The notes beneath the pieces were generated by a model that did no database searches, was not told where the DNA came from, and worked only from the letters and a program-made list of their open reading frames with translations. The translations under genes were made by a program, and so were the position numbers. Shown one piece after another: positions 22,643 to 29,283 of a stretch of 38,793 bases of DNA. Source of the DNA: a virus; IMG/VR virus record IMGVR_UViG_3300035670_000589, positions 1 to 38,793 of that record; one strand, 5' to 3'. Each line of letters begins with the position of its first letter. Within the stretch, counting starts at the first letter, position 1.

Positions 22643-23240
22643 GAATGATCGTCACTTTGCCCAGAACGGGCCGACGGGGATCACGATAAACACCGGCACT
22701 CGATACTTTGCCGCTGTTCTGCTTCAGGAATGGTATGAATTTGTTAGATACGCAGCTTGGTTCTGGGGCTTGCCAGCAATCTTCCTCGCGGCTGCTGGCG
22801 GGGCTTATTTTGCTGGCTTCGGAAATAATGTGGCTGGCGCTTTAGCTGGTGCTGGCATTTCAGCCATGATCCTTGTGTCTGCAAGATTGCTGCCATTCAA
22901 TGTTGCTGATCGTGAGTTGAACGGTCAGGCAATTGAGATAGCGGCTATTCGATATTTCTATGGCCGCAAAGGCATGGATGCTGAGTATCGGCTTCAAGCC
23001 CGCTCCATGATCCGTATTGACAGCCCTTATGTGGCCAAGGGCTACTGGCCAGATGTTGAGCCAATAAATCCGGCTGAGTACACCAATGAGATGGCTTTGG
23101 CTGGCGTCCCGCACCCTAGCATTGATAAGATCATATCAATGTTGAAGGCGCGAGAGCCTTTCGCCAAACGCTATGTTCTCAAGCATTGGGACAAATTGAT
23201 AAAGTGGCAACCATTGGGTGCGGATAGTATAGGCTATTAG
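22623..23240 (+). CDS. Membrane protein of unknown function, 205 aa
   Basis: ATG 22623 lies inside the end of the i-spanin gene with GGAAGG upstream. The N-terminal 40 residues are soluble; two membrane helices follow (about 45-62 AAWFWGLPAIFLAAAGGAYF and 68-90 NVAGALAGAGISAMILVSARL). The rest is a cytoplasmic or periplasmic helical domain of about 110 residues (IEIAAIRYFYGRKGMDAEYR). I recognise no family. As the last gene of the late block it may serve lysis or exclusion of other phages. Its stop overlaps the stop of the convergent leftward operon by 4 bp, with no terminator between. Confidence 0.7.
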   Translation: MFIKIVENDRHFAQNGPTGITINTGTRYFAAVLLQEWYEFVRYAAWFWGLPAIFLAAAGGAYFAGFGNNVAGALAGAGISAMILVSARLLPFNVADRELNGQAIEIAAIRYFYGRKGMDAEYRLQARSMIRIDSPYVAKGYWPDVEPINPAEYTNEMALAGVPHPSIDKIISMLKAREPFAKRYVLKHWDKLIKWQPLGADSIGY

Positions 23241-23428
23241 CCTTCCGGCTCCGCCTCTTCCCTGTTGGCGATCAATATCCTTTCCGCCTCTGGCAACCAC
23301 TTGGTTATCATCGTGCCTTTGTCGTAGGCGCCCTTGAGGATTGCTCGATGCACAACAAGCCCCGGCTGCATATGCTCAATAGCAAGTTCGCGGGCCTTGA
23401 TATAAATTGCTTCAGAATCTGATGTCAT
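23237..23428 (-). CDS. Hypothetical protein, 63 aa, last gene of the leftward operon
   Basis: I chose the ATG at 23428 (MTSDSEAIYIKARELAIEHM) over upstream in-frame codons at 23443 and 23458, which overlap the previous gene more deeply. The product is a short helical, charged protein with no motif that I recognise. It overlaps the 40-aa gene upstream by 17 bp, and its stop is interlocked with that of the convergent membrane protein gene. Confidence 0.55.
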   Translation of the reverse strand: MTSDSEAIYIKARELAIEHMQPGLVVHRAILKGAYDKGTMITKWLPEAERILIANREEAEPEG

Positions 23429-23534
23429 GTTCGTTCCATTCATAAATGTCCCAACCAAAGTTGTCGTAGAGGAATTGGCGTAGGTTCATAACTTGGCTGG
23501 TGTCTCCTGCTGCAATGCGGTCTGATAAGGTCAT
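23412..23534 (-). CDS. Hypothetical protein, 40 aa
   Basis: On the minus strand AAGGAGA lies 6 bases before ATG 23534, which overlaps the preceding stop (TGATG). The short product (MTLSDRIAAGDTSQVMNLRQ, then a Trp/Tyr-rich FGWDIYEWNEHDIRF) has no recognised family. The good ribosome site and coupling support translation. Confidence 0.55.
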   Translation of the reverse strand: MTLSDRIAAGDTSQVMNLRQFLYDNFGWDIYEWNEHDIRF

Positions 23535-23827
23535 CACTGTTCTCCTTGCTCTAGTGCTGCGCGGGCTTCCCCACATCCGGGGCAGTCTGTCCACAATTCA
23601 TCGCCGGTAACGATATCCTCTTCAATGATAGCACCGCGACCATGACAGATGTTGCAATACTCGGTGTATGCGGACAAAGCCTCACGAAGCCGCTCCACCT
23701 CGGCGGCGAGGGTTTCGAGGCGTTCGTGGATTTCAGTATAACTTACCGCCTTGCCGATTTTTGCAGCTTCAAAAATACCATAATCTCGACAATAGCGAAC
23801 CCGCGCAATCAGTTCAGCATCATCCAT
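23534..23827 (-). CDS. Small zinc-finger protein with shared ELIAR module, 97 aa
   Basis: ATG 23827 (MDDAELIARVRYC) is inside the end of the upstream gene. A GTG four codons further upstream is also possible. A central coiled coil (ERLETLAAEVERLREALSAY) leads to CNICHGRGAIIEED and then DCPGCGEA. This is the CxxCxGxG...CxxCG pattern of DnaJ-type zinc fingers. The N-terminal ELIAR and the ETLxxExERLREAL coil are shared with the neighbour at 23820-24113, and the DNA is 43/47 identical over that coil. It may bind protein or RNA; function unknown. Confidence 0.65.
   Translation of the reverse strand: MDDAELIARVRYCRDYGIFEAAKIGKAVSYTEIHERLETLAAEVERLREALSAYTEYCNICHGRGAIIEEDIVTGDELWTDCPGCGEARAALEQGEQ
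23676..23722 (-). repeat. 47-bp repeat shared by two adjacent small genes, copy 1
   Basis: This segment matches 23929-23975 at 43 of 47 positions and encodes the shared LETLxxExERLREAL coil of both proteins. It shows recent duplication or exchange between neighbouring genes. Confidence 0.8.
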
Positions 23828-24113
23828 CGTTCTGGTCACCTTGCTTTAGTGCTGCGATAGCTATTTCTATGTTGTGGAACGGCTCGCTACCATCAAACTT
23901 AACTGTCTTGACGCCAGCTATTTTTTCCAAAGCCTCACGAAGCCGCTCATTCTCGGCGGTGAGGGTTTCGAGGCGTGTGGCTGCTTCAATGACCACAGGG
24001 TCAGTCACGATACCGAAGTGGTTTACAAGGCATCCCTTTATCCCATCAGGGCAAGGGACGCACACCTCTTCACCTACTTGCAGCAACCGCGCAATCAGTT
24101 CATCGTCAGGCAT
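23820..24113 (-). CDS. Small coiled-coil protein with shared ELIAR module, 97 aa
   Basis: GAAAGGA lies upstream of ATG 24113. The protein starts MPDDELIARLLQVGEEVCVP, has a CVPCPDGIKGC cysteine group, then the same coil as its neighbour (TRLETLTAENERLREALEKI), and ends EIAIAALKQGDQ. The N-terminal DELIARL and C-terminal IAALK motifs recur in nearby genes and in many small phage proteins. Function unknown. It overlaps both neighbours by about 8 bp in a tight leftward operon. Confidence 0.65.
   Translation of the reverse strand: MPDDELIARLLQVGEEVCVPCPDGIKGCLVNHFGIVTDPVVIEAATRLETLTAENERLREALEKIAGVKTVKFDGSEPFHNIEIAIAALKQGDQNDG
23929..23975 (-). repeat. 47-bp repeat shared by two adjacent small genes, copy 2
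   Basis: Partner of 23676-23722. The start regions of the two genes also match: CCGCGCAATCAGTTCA occurs at 23801-23816 and 24087-24102, each 24 bases from a shared CATCGTTCTG. Confidence 0.8.
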
Positions 24114-24510
24114 CGTTCTGTGTCCTTTCGATCTGGTCGAGCATGGCCTTGTTCATCAAAGAAACCATAAGCCGCGCTGGTGGGCGAATAGGGCTGTTTG
24201 GGCCAAACACTGCTTGCTGGGCCTCAACGACTTCTTCTTTCCACGCTTGTTCACGGATGAAGGCAAAGGTGGCTGCTCGTTCCTGCCGTTTGGCCTCTCG
24301 GATTGCCTTGGCAAAGCACTGCACCAGATAGTCATCCTCGGTGATGCCGATCTCGCTATCCTTCCAAGGCCCATTGCCGCGAAGGTAGTCTTTGGCTGCT
24401 TCTAGGGCGTGTTGCGTCACGGCTTCTGGTTTAGTCGTCATGTTCTGCCTTTCTTTGAGATAGCGCACATAGGCTTCTGGGTCTTGCCCGCCCTTCCATC
24501 CATCATCCAT
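24106..24510 (-). CDS. Hypothetical protein, 134 aa
   Basis: AAGGAGT lies 7 bases before ATG 24510, so I prefer this start to the GTG three codons upstream. The product is charged and helical. The central part (THALEAA-type QHALEAAKDYLRG, ITEDDYLVQCFAKAIREAKR) resembles short phage proteins of unknown role. A second methionine (MTTKPEAVTQHALEAAKDYL) is a possible later start. It overlaps the genes on both sides by 8 bp. Confidence 0.65.
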   Translation of the reverse strand: MDDGWKGGQDPEAYVRYLKERQNMTTKPEAVTQHALEAAKDYLRGNGPWKDSEIGITEDDYLVQCFAKAIREAKRQERAATFAFIREQAWKEEVVEAQQAVFGPNSPIRPPARLMVSLMNKAMLDQIERTQNDA

Positions 24511-24853
24511 TGTCAGCACTCCTTGCCTTCAAAGCCGCGATGCACAGGGCGATTGCAGCATTGTCTCCGTTACCCTCATATTCGCGCCCGCTTGTGTCCA
24601 TAATGGTAGCAACGGGGCCATCCATTGAGTTGCGTATCATCCAAAATGGTGTGCTTACGAGCGTCATGGCGCTGTCGATGCTTGCGGTGTAGTTTTTGGC
24701 GCACTCTTCAACATACCAGTGGTCGCCATTGTCGCTGTTGCACCACCCGCTGTCCGGCCCATGTTTCGCGCCGATAGCTTTGGCAATCTCTGCGTCAACC
24801 TCACGATCCGGCCCACTCAACGCTTCCAATCGTGCAATCAGGTCACTGGTCAT
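24503..24853 (-). CDS. Hypothetical protein with LIARLEALSGPDRE module, 116 aa
   Basis: AAGGAGA before ATG 24853 decides this start; the frame is open further but lacks such a site. The sequence MTSDLIARLEALSGPDREVD is a very common opening of small phage proteins in proteobacteria. It is followed by a Trp/Tyr-rich body (DSGWCNSDNGDHWYVEECAK) and the usual end NAAIALCIAALKARS. Similar proteins are often annotated only as hypothetical. It shares its opening module with the genes at 23534 and 23820. Confidence 0.7.
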   Translation of the reverse strand: MTSDLIARLEALSGPDREVDAEIAKAIGAKHGPDSGWCNSDNGDHWYVEECAKNYTASIDSAMTLVSTPFWMIRNSMDGPVATIMDTSGREYEGNGDNAAIALCIAALKARSADNG

Positions 24854-25004
24854 CTTCTGTCTCCTTGATGTGATCGCCGCGCTCGATCTGGTATGATTTC
24901 TGGCGCAAGAAATCGCCCATCCAAACATCGCCAAAAAGGCACATGGCGTCAAATCCGGCTGCCTGCTCCCGCAACCACGCAACAATAGCTTCTCTCTCTG
25001 TCAT
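24843..25004 (-). CDS. Hypothetical protein, 53 aa
   Basis: ATG 25004 overlaps the preceding stop by 4 bp (ATGA), and TGA 24843-24845 overlaps the next gene's start region. The product reads MTEREAIVAWLREQAAGFDA, then a hydrophobic/aromatic MCLFGDVWMGDFLRQ and a charged ending IERGDHIKETEDDQ. The IERGDH end is another module frequent in small phage proteins. It fills what would otherwise be a 150-bp hole in a compact operon. Confidence 0.6.
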   Translation of the reverse strand: MTEREAIVAWLREQAAGFDAMCLFGDVWMGDFLRQKSYQIERGDHIKETEDDQ

Positions 25005-25348
25005 TGGTTGGCCTCAAGTGCATTCCGATGATCAATCTCAACCCGCTCACGTTGGCGACCCTTAATCTTTATATAATTCGGATCATCATTGGCTGGGTCA
25101 AAGATATAAATGCCGCTCTGGGCCAATTCATGATCTGTGTATGCCCGCAGATCGGACATAAGTTCATCAAGCGGCACACGCTGCTTCACGGCATCAATTG
25201 GCACCGAATATATGGTGCCCATGATCCAGTTTGGCGATAGCGGCTGGCCAAAAGGAATCTCAGGATAAAGCCCCCAAGGCATATCGTCATTCCACATTGG
25301 CGGCTTGTCGCCAGTGAACGCGCATTCCCATTTTGCGAAATCCGTCAT
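25001..25348 (-). CDS. Hypothetical protein, 115 aa
   Basis: ATG 25348 overlaps the stop of the upstream gene (ATGA), and its own stop overlaps the next start in the same way. The product has an aromatic first half (KWECAFTGDKPPMWNDDMPW, YPEIPFGQPLSPNWIMG) and a charged second half ending KGRQRERVEIDHRNALEANQ. I recognise no family or catalytic motif. Confidence 0.65.
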   Translation of the reverse strand: MTDFAKWECAFTGDKPPMWNDDMPWGLYPEIPFGQPLSPNWIMGTIYSVPIDAVKQRVPLDELMSDLRAYTDHELAQSGIYIFDPANDDPNYIKIKGRQRERVEIDHRNALEANQ

Positions 25349-25545
25349 GCTGCCACCTCAAGAATTCCACGGGCTTCAGCAGCGCGACGAAGGTGGTGAG
25401 GCTGGAAACCCCACACTCCACCGGCAACATCGAACTGGCGGCATAAATGGCGAATACGCTCATCAAGGCGACGCTTCTCAGCGTTGACCTTGTCAAGTTC
25501 GCGGAAAACTTCGGCGGCTTCGGTTAGGATTTCATTTTCAGTCAT
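25345..25545 (-). CDS. Hypothetical coiled-coil protein, 66 aa
   Basis: AAAGGAAGAG before ATG 25545 favours this start over ATG 25560, which has no ribosome site. The product is a short helical protein (ILTEAAEVFRELDKVNAEKR, RLDERIRHLCRQFDVAGG) ending with a basic PHHLRRAAEARG segment. The helix-rich, charged make-up suggests a dimer. No family recognised. Confidence 0.6.
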   Translation of the reverse strand: MTENEILTEAAEVFRELDKVNAEKRRLDERIRHLCRQFDVAGGVWGFQPHHLRRAAEARGILEVAA

Positions 25546-25563
25546 TACTCTTCCTTTCATTTA

Positions 25564-25797
25564 TTAAATTTTTGCCAAAGCAAGGGTTCTGCTTTCGATC
25601 CATGAATTAGCCTTAGCTTTAGCCTTTTCTATGGTTTTAACCCTCACTCTGCTTTTAAGGTCATAATATACTTTGCCATAAAATTCGAATGTTCCCTCGT
25701 ACATCTCTACGATGTAAGATGAGGGAAATACGTCAAAATGAATCTCTACCCTAATCGGAGTTTCTTCAACGCAATGGCTATATGTTTCGACGATCAT
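25564..25797 (-). CDS. Hypothetical beta-rich protein, 77 aa
   Basis: AAAGGGA lies 6 bases before ATG 25797. The sequence alternates strand-like segments (PIRVEIHFDVFPSSYIVEMY, GTFEFYGKVYYDL) with a basic C-terminal helix (VKTIEKAKAKANSWIESR). No family recognised. It sits between the recombination genes and the small-gene mosaic and is preceded by a 69-bp gap holding a consensus DnaA box. Confidence 0.6.
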   Translation of the reverse strand: MIVETYSHCVEETPIRVEIHFDVFPSSYIVEMYEGTFEFYGKVYYDLKSRVRVKTIEKAKAKANSWIESRTLALAKI

Positions 25798-25805
25798 AGT
25801 TAATC

Positions 25806-25828
25806 CCTTTCATTTATTATGTGGATAA
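25806..25828. promoter_or_regulatory. Consensus DnaA box in a short intergenic gap, with a repeated leader
   Basis: TGTGGATAA at 25820-25828 is the exact complement of TTATCCACA, the consensus DnaA box. The 14 bases before it (CCTTTCATTTATTA, 25806-25819) are repeated exactly at 25553-25566, just upstream of the next small gene. About one such 9-mer in three genomes this size is expected by chance. Confidence 0.4.
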
Positions 25829-25866
25829 CTTATCGCCTCTCCAGCCATATGCAAGAAAAAAATTAC

Positions 25867-26202
25867 TTACGACAAAATTTTGTCAATTTCCTCTTTTGCA
25901 TGATCCGCACCGTAGCAAATAAGAACTGTATTTCCCAGCATTTGCAAATAGTTAATCCAGTCTCGTTGCTCTGGTGAAAGCTTGCCACCCTTGACCCGCT
26001 TCATCTCGATCCAGAGGTTTTTGGCTGGCACAAACAGGTCTGGCACACCTCGCGAAACGCCTTCGGCTTTTAATTTTGCTGCGGTAGCCCTCGATCTCAT
26101 ACCACCATTCGGGATGGCGAAGATGCGGACACCCTTGTATTTTTGCCTAAACCAGCGAACAACTTCGCGCTGCTCGAAATGCTCTGTTGGGATGTTTTCC
26201 AT
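25867..26202 (-). CDS. VRR-NUC domain nuclease, 111 aa
   Basis: The product matches the stand-alone phage VRR-NUC family: QREVVRWFRQKYKGVRIFAI, then PNGGMRSRATAAKLKAEGVS, then GVPDLFVPAKNLWIEMKRVK with D55, E66 and K68 as the PD-(D/E)xK catalytic set, and GKLSPEQRDWINYLQMLG. Family members cut branched or structured DNA. It overlaps the PP-loop gene by 1 bp in the leftward recombination operon and likely resolves or trims recombination intermediates. Confidence 0.9.
   Translation of the reverse strand: MENIPTEHFEQREVVRWFRQKYKGVRIFAIPNGGMRSRATAAKLKAEGVSRGVPDLFVPAKNLWIEMKRVKGGKLSPEQRDWINYLQMLGNTVLICYGADHAKEEIDKILS
25871..25884. repeat. 14-bp perfect palindrome GACAAAATTTTGTC
   Basis: It lies at the very 3' end of the VRR-NUC gene, about 45 bp from the consensus DnaA box. 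It could be a protein-binding site or a weak RNA hairpin. No T-tract follows on the minus strand. Confidence 0.4.
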
Positions 26203-27071
26203 TATACTTCACCGCACCATAAGCCACATTCGGCATCCATTTCTGGGTCATCATCAAAACATCCAGCAAACAAATCACCCTGATTGCGAACTGCCTCTAT
26301 TATGCTTTTATAGCTATAATCTTTATTAAAATTTCTTAAAGATTTCTTTGAGTTAATTTGAGTAGCATAGTCTTCAAGATCAGCCCACCACTGCAATGTA
26401 TTTGGCTTAGTTCTTTCAATCTCCATCAATTTCGCCCTGCCTTTAAGAAAACAGGCATCGCAATTGCCTTCAAAGGGCAATAGATTGAGATCAAAGTTTT
26501 GCTCCTTCCACCAATTCATAATATCGCGCTGCGTAATTTTTGCATCATATAGCGGAAAAACTGAAACCCACGGGTCTTTACCTTTTTCGTTAGATGCCAT
26601 GCCCCGCTCTACCCTATGGCGCTCATCCACGCGAAGGCCGACAACATTAGTCCATTTTTTATACCCAAGAGATTTCATAAAAAACTTCATAGGTTCAATT
26701 TTAAGTTGCGTTGTGCAGAAACGCATCACCCCGCATGGAAGATATTTCTTATCCTCAACAAGGGATATGAATGGTTCACCATTTCTGCTTGCACTATTAT
26801 AACCAACCTCTGAAAAGCGATCAGACCAGTCCTTTGCTTTGCGATCAGCCATCTCAAGCCAACGAATGCGAACGCCCCATCTAGCCTCACATTCATGGAC
26901 AAAGCGCAAAGTCTCTTCGCGTTCTTTGCCAGTGTTGGCAAAAGTTACATGCACATCATCTGGTAGTTTGCCACCATGCGCCTCAACAATTTTGTAAAGC
27001 ATGTAGCCGCTAGTGCGCCCACCACTAAAAGAAACAAGCGCGGGGCCTGTAATATGGAATGGATTTTTCAT
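26202..27071 (-). CDS. PP-loop ATPase of the PAPS reductase/DndC-like family
   Basis: ATG 27071 is preferred (TAATG overlap with the upstream stop) over an ATG eight codons earlier. The 289-aa protein has a PP-loop SFSGGRTSG at about 14-22, TFANTGKEREETLRFV, a CGVMRFCTTQLKIEPM segment and a GNCDACFLKGR cysteine pair, as in phosphoadenosine-phosphosulfate reductase-like proteins. These enzymes adenylate or transfer sulfur; relatives act in DNA phosphorothioation (DndC) and tRNA thiolation. In this phage no other dnd gene is visible, so the substrate is unknown. The Cys set suggests an Fe-S cluster or zinc. Confidence 0.82.
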   Translation of the reverse strand: MKNPFHITGPALVSFSGGRTSGYMLYKIVEAHGGKLPDDVHVTFANTGKEREETLRFVHECEARWGVRIRWLEMADRKAKDWSDRFSEVGYNSASRNGEPFISLVEDKKYLPCGVMRFCTTQLKIEPMKFFMKSLGYKKWTNVVGLRVDERHRVERGMASNEKGKDPWVSVFPLYDAKITQRDIMNWWKEQNFDLNLLPFEGNCDACFLKGRAKLMEIERTKPNTLQWWADLEDYATQINSKKSLRNFNKDYSYKSIIEAVRNQGDLFAGCFDDDPEMDAECGLWCGEV

Positions 27072-27265
27072 TAAAACGGCACCTCTTGACTCCACTTATC
27101 ACACTGCCCCTTGGTGTTAACAAATTCCACCGGCACTGTCATTTTGAAAATAAAGCACTGTCCTGTGCCAGAGTAGTGATCACAATTGTGGCAAAATTGT
27201 GGCGGCCCTGCGGTGATCCACTCTTCCCATTGCACCAGTTCAGGCGGCTTCGGTGGCCTCGACAT
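27071..27265 (-). CDS. Four-cysteine small protein, 64 aa
   Basis: It overlaps the helicase end by 26 bp and its TAA overlaps the PP-loop gene start. The product has C25-x2-C28-x8-C37-x17-C55 (QFCHNCDHYSGTGQCFIF), a small zinc or Fe-S binding fold. Being translationally linked to the PP-loop protein, it could act with it, for example as a sulfur or electron carrier, but this is inference. A similar Cys pattern occurs at 35583-35795. Confidence 0.7.
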   Translation of the reverse strand: MSRPPKPPELVQWEEWITAGPPQFCHNCDHYSGTGQCFIFKMTVPVEFVNTKGQCDKWSQEVPF

Positions 27266-28850
27266 CCCAAATCCTTTCTATCACTCGGTAAAATTTACCG
27301 TCTCGCTTGTACTTTATTTCAACTGGAATTTCCCCGTCGGTCATCCCCTTGGCAACAGACTCCAGATCAGGTTTCCCTGCCAGCGTAACGCCGCTAAGAC
27401 CTGCGAGTTCACCCAGTGACCTTAGCGCCTTGGTGCCTGCATAGCCATCGTGCAACACCGGCAAATACTCTGTGACCGAAGGATCGGATAGTGATCCGTA
27501 ATAAGTTACAGCCAGCATATCCTTACCACTGGTGCGGCTGGTATGCTTGCGCCACCACCATTTGGTAACTTCCATTGTGTTGACCGCCATGCCCATGATG
27601 TCGTCTTGGTGCAGCTTCAGCTTTTTTGCTTCTGGCTCAGGAAACGCAAAACCACAGGCATCACAGGTTCTGGCACTGATCGGCACAAGTTCATTGCAAT
27701 TGTCGCAGACTTTTACCGGCGCCTCACTCTGTCCCTCACCTTTCTTCGTGACAGACCTTGGATTAATTGCAGTGATCGGCCCGTGCTGGGCTACAACTCC
27801 AGCAAAGTCCAGTACCAAGCAGTGATCGGTATGACTTTTGACACGCATCCCGCGCCCAGCCATCTGGACGTAGAGGCTAGTACTCATCGTCGGCCTGAGC
27901 ATGGCGATGAGATCGATGTCAGGATAATCAAAGCCAGTGGTCAGCACGTTGGCGTTTGTCAGCGCCCGCAGCCTGCCAGCCTTGAAATCAGCAATAATTC
28001 GTTCGCGCTCTGCTTTTGGTGTCGACCCCACAACAAAATTTGCCGGTATCCCGTTTGCATTAAGCATATCCGAAATTGCCTCTGCGTGAGCAACACCTGA
28101 GCAAAAGAATAACCAAGCTTTGCGATCACCAGCCAGCTTTATGACTTCGCGCACAACCGCCTCATTGTTCTCAAGCGTGTTGACGGCTGCGGCTAACTCC
28201 CCCTCGACATACTCGCCGCCACGCTTGTGAACACCACTCAAGTCAAAGTGTGCCTCGGTGATCTTGCTGCGAAGAGTTGACAGGAAGCCCTTGTAAATAA
28301 GTTCCTCGATCAGCACCGGCTCCAGCAGTTCGTGGAACAGCCCGTCGCCCTCATTGATGCGGCCATGACCAAGCCTGTATGGCGTTGCAGTCAAGCCCAC
28401 CACCCGAAGGTTTGGGTTGATCTGTTTCAGGTCATTAATCAGCTTTCTATAGCCACCCTCATCTTTGTGGCTAACCAGATGACATTCATCAATTATGATC
28501 AGGTCAATATATCCAAGAAGCGTCGCCTTTGTCCGCACAGACTGGATGCCAGCAAAAGTGATTGGCTCCCCAAGCTGGCGCTTGCCAATACTGGCGGAAT
28601 AGATGCCCATTGGCGCATTTGGCCAATGCTCACGCATTTTAGCGGCGTTCTGTTCGATCAGTTCCTTGACATGCGTCAGCATCAAGATGCGCGTATTGGG
28701 CCAATTCTCCATCGCATCCTTACACAGTGCTGCGACAATATGGCTCTTACCAGACCCAGTCGGCAAGACAAGACACGGGTTCCCTTTCGGGTTGGCGCCA
28801 AACCAATCATACAACTGGCCTATGGCGCGTTTTTGATAGTCACGGAGCAT
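27240..28850 (-). CDS. SF2 DEAD/DEAH-type helicase with zinc ribbon
   Basis: ATG 28850 (MLRDYQKRAIGQLYDWF) is the natural family start; the upstream extension is shadow. The 536-aa protein shows Walker A PTGSGKS at 30-36, DECH at 121-124, TATPYR at 154-159, the helicase C-domain VLTTGFDYPDID near 302-313 and QMAGRGMR at 329-336. A zinc ribbon C382-x2-C385 / C396-x2-C399 follows, then a C-terminal OB-like extension. This is the usual phage replication/recombination DEAD-box helicase, unwinding forks or branched DNA. Confidence 0.93.
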   Translation of the reverse strand: MLRDYQKRAIGQLYDWFGANPKGNPCLVLPTGSGKSHIVAALCKDAMENWPNTRILMLTHVKELIEQNAAKMREHWPNAPMGIYSASIGKRQLGEPITFAGIQSVRTKATLLGYIDLIIIDECHLVSHKDEGGYRKLINDLKQINPNLRVVGLTATPYRLGHGRINEGDGLFHELLEPVLIEELIYKGFLSTLRSKITEAHFDLSGVHKRGGEYVEGELAAAVNTLENNEAVVREVIKLAGDRKAWLFFCSGVAHAEAISDMLNANGIPANFVVGSTPKAERERIIADFKAGRLRALTNANVLTTGFDYPDIDLIAMLRPTMSTSLYVQMAGRGMRVKSHTDHCLVLDFAGVVAQHGPITAINPRSVTKKGEGQSEAPVKVCDNCNELVPISARTCDACGFAFPEPEAKKLKLHQDDIMGMAVNTMEVTKWWWRKHTSRTSGKDMLAVTYYGSLSDPSVTEYLPVLHDGYAGTKALRSLGELAGLSGVTLAGKPDLESVAKGMTDGEIPVEIKYKRDGKFYRVIERIWDVEATEAA

Positions 28851-29283
28851 TATATTTCTCAACAGGTTTAAACCAATTAATGGGTAGGTGAACGACAGGC
28901 TCGATGTCGCCGTCGCGACCACGGGCCGCATTCCCGCCGACGGTGTATTCAAGCTTCGCACCCAGCGCACCATACACACTGACGAAATGTAGATCGGCAT
29001 CGATCCACTTTACAAATAGCAATGAGTTAAGCCCGCTGTCACCGGAAAGCTGTACAAGCTTTGACCACTTATCAGCAGAGAGAATTAGTGTCGGAAAGGC
29101 GTCCTTTTTTACGCTGCGATATTTGAACTCGCCCCAGCAGGCCATGCCCCTCTTATTGGAAAGCGCCCAATCAACCCTGTATTTTATTTCACCAAGCTTG
29201 GTGCAAAAAAGCCCCCAGCGTTCATGGATAATTTGAGCAGCTTCCTTTTCTTTCTCCAGATCGGAGTCGCTTTCGTATCTCAT
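28840..29283 (-). CDS. Possible PD-(D/E)xK nuclease, 147 aa
   Basis: ATG 29283 overlaps the upstream stop (ATGA). Residues 34-56 read KYRVDWALSNKRGMACWGEF followed by KYR, giving D38-x13-E52-x-K54. This is the D...ExK spacing of restriction-endonuclease-fold nucleases, with helices before (EAAQIIHERWGLF) and strands after. The rest is beta-rich (LNSLLFVKWIDADLHFVSVY). The assignment rests on this motif alone. The position between a Cas4/RecB-like exonuclease and the helicase supports a nucleic-acid role. Confidence 0.55.
   Translation of the reverse strand: MRYESDSDLEKEKEAAQIIHERWGLFCTKLGEIKYRVDWALSNKRGMACWGEFKYRSVKKDAFPTLILSADKWSKLVQLSGDSGLNSLLFVKWIDADLHFVSVYGALGAKLEYTVGGNAARGRDGDIEPVVHLPINWFKPVEKYNAP

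Noticed and set aside
27543-28100. 185-codon plus-strand frame opposite the helicase
   Set aside because: The helicase motifs on the minus strand explain the region; the opposite frame has no domain and no operon context.
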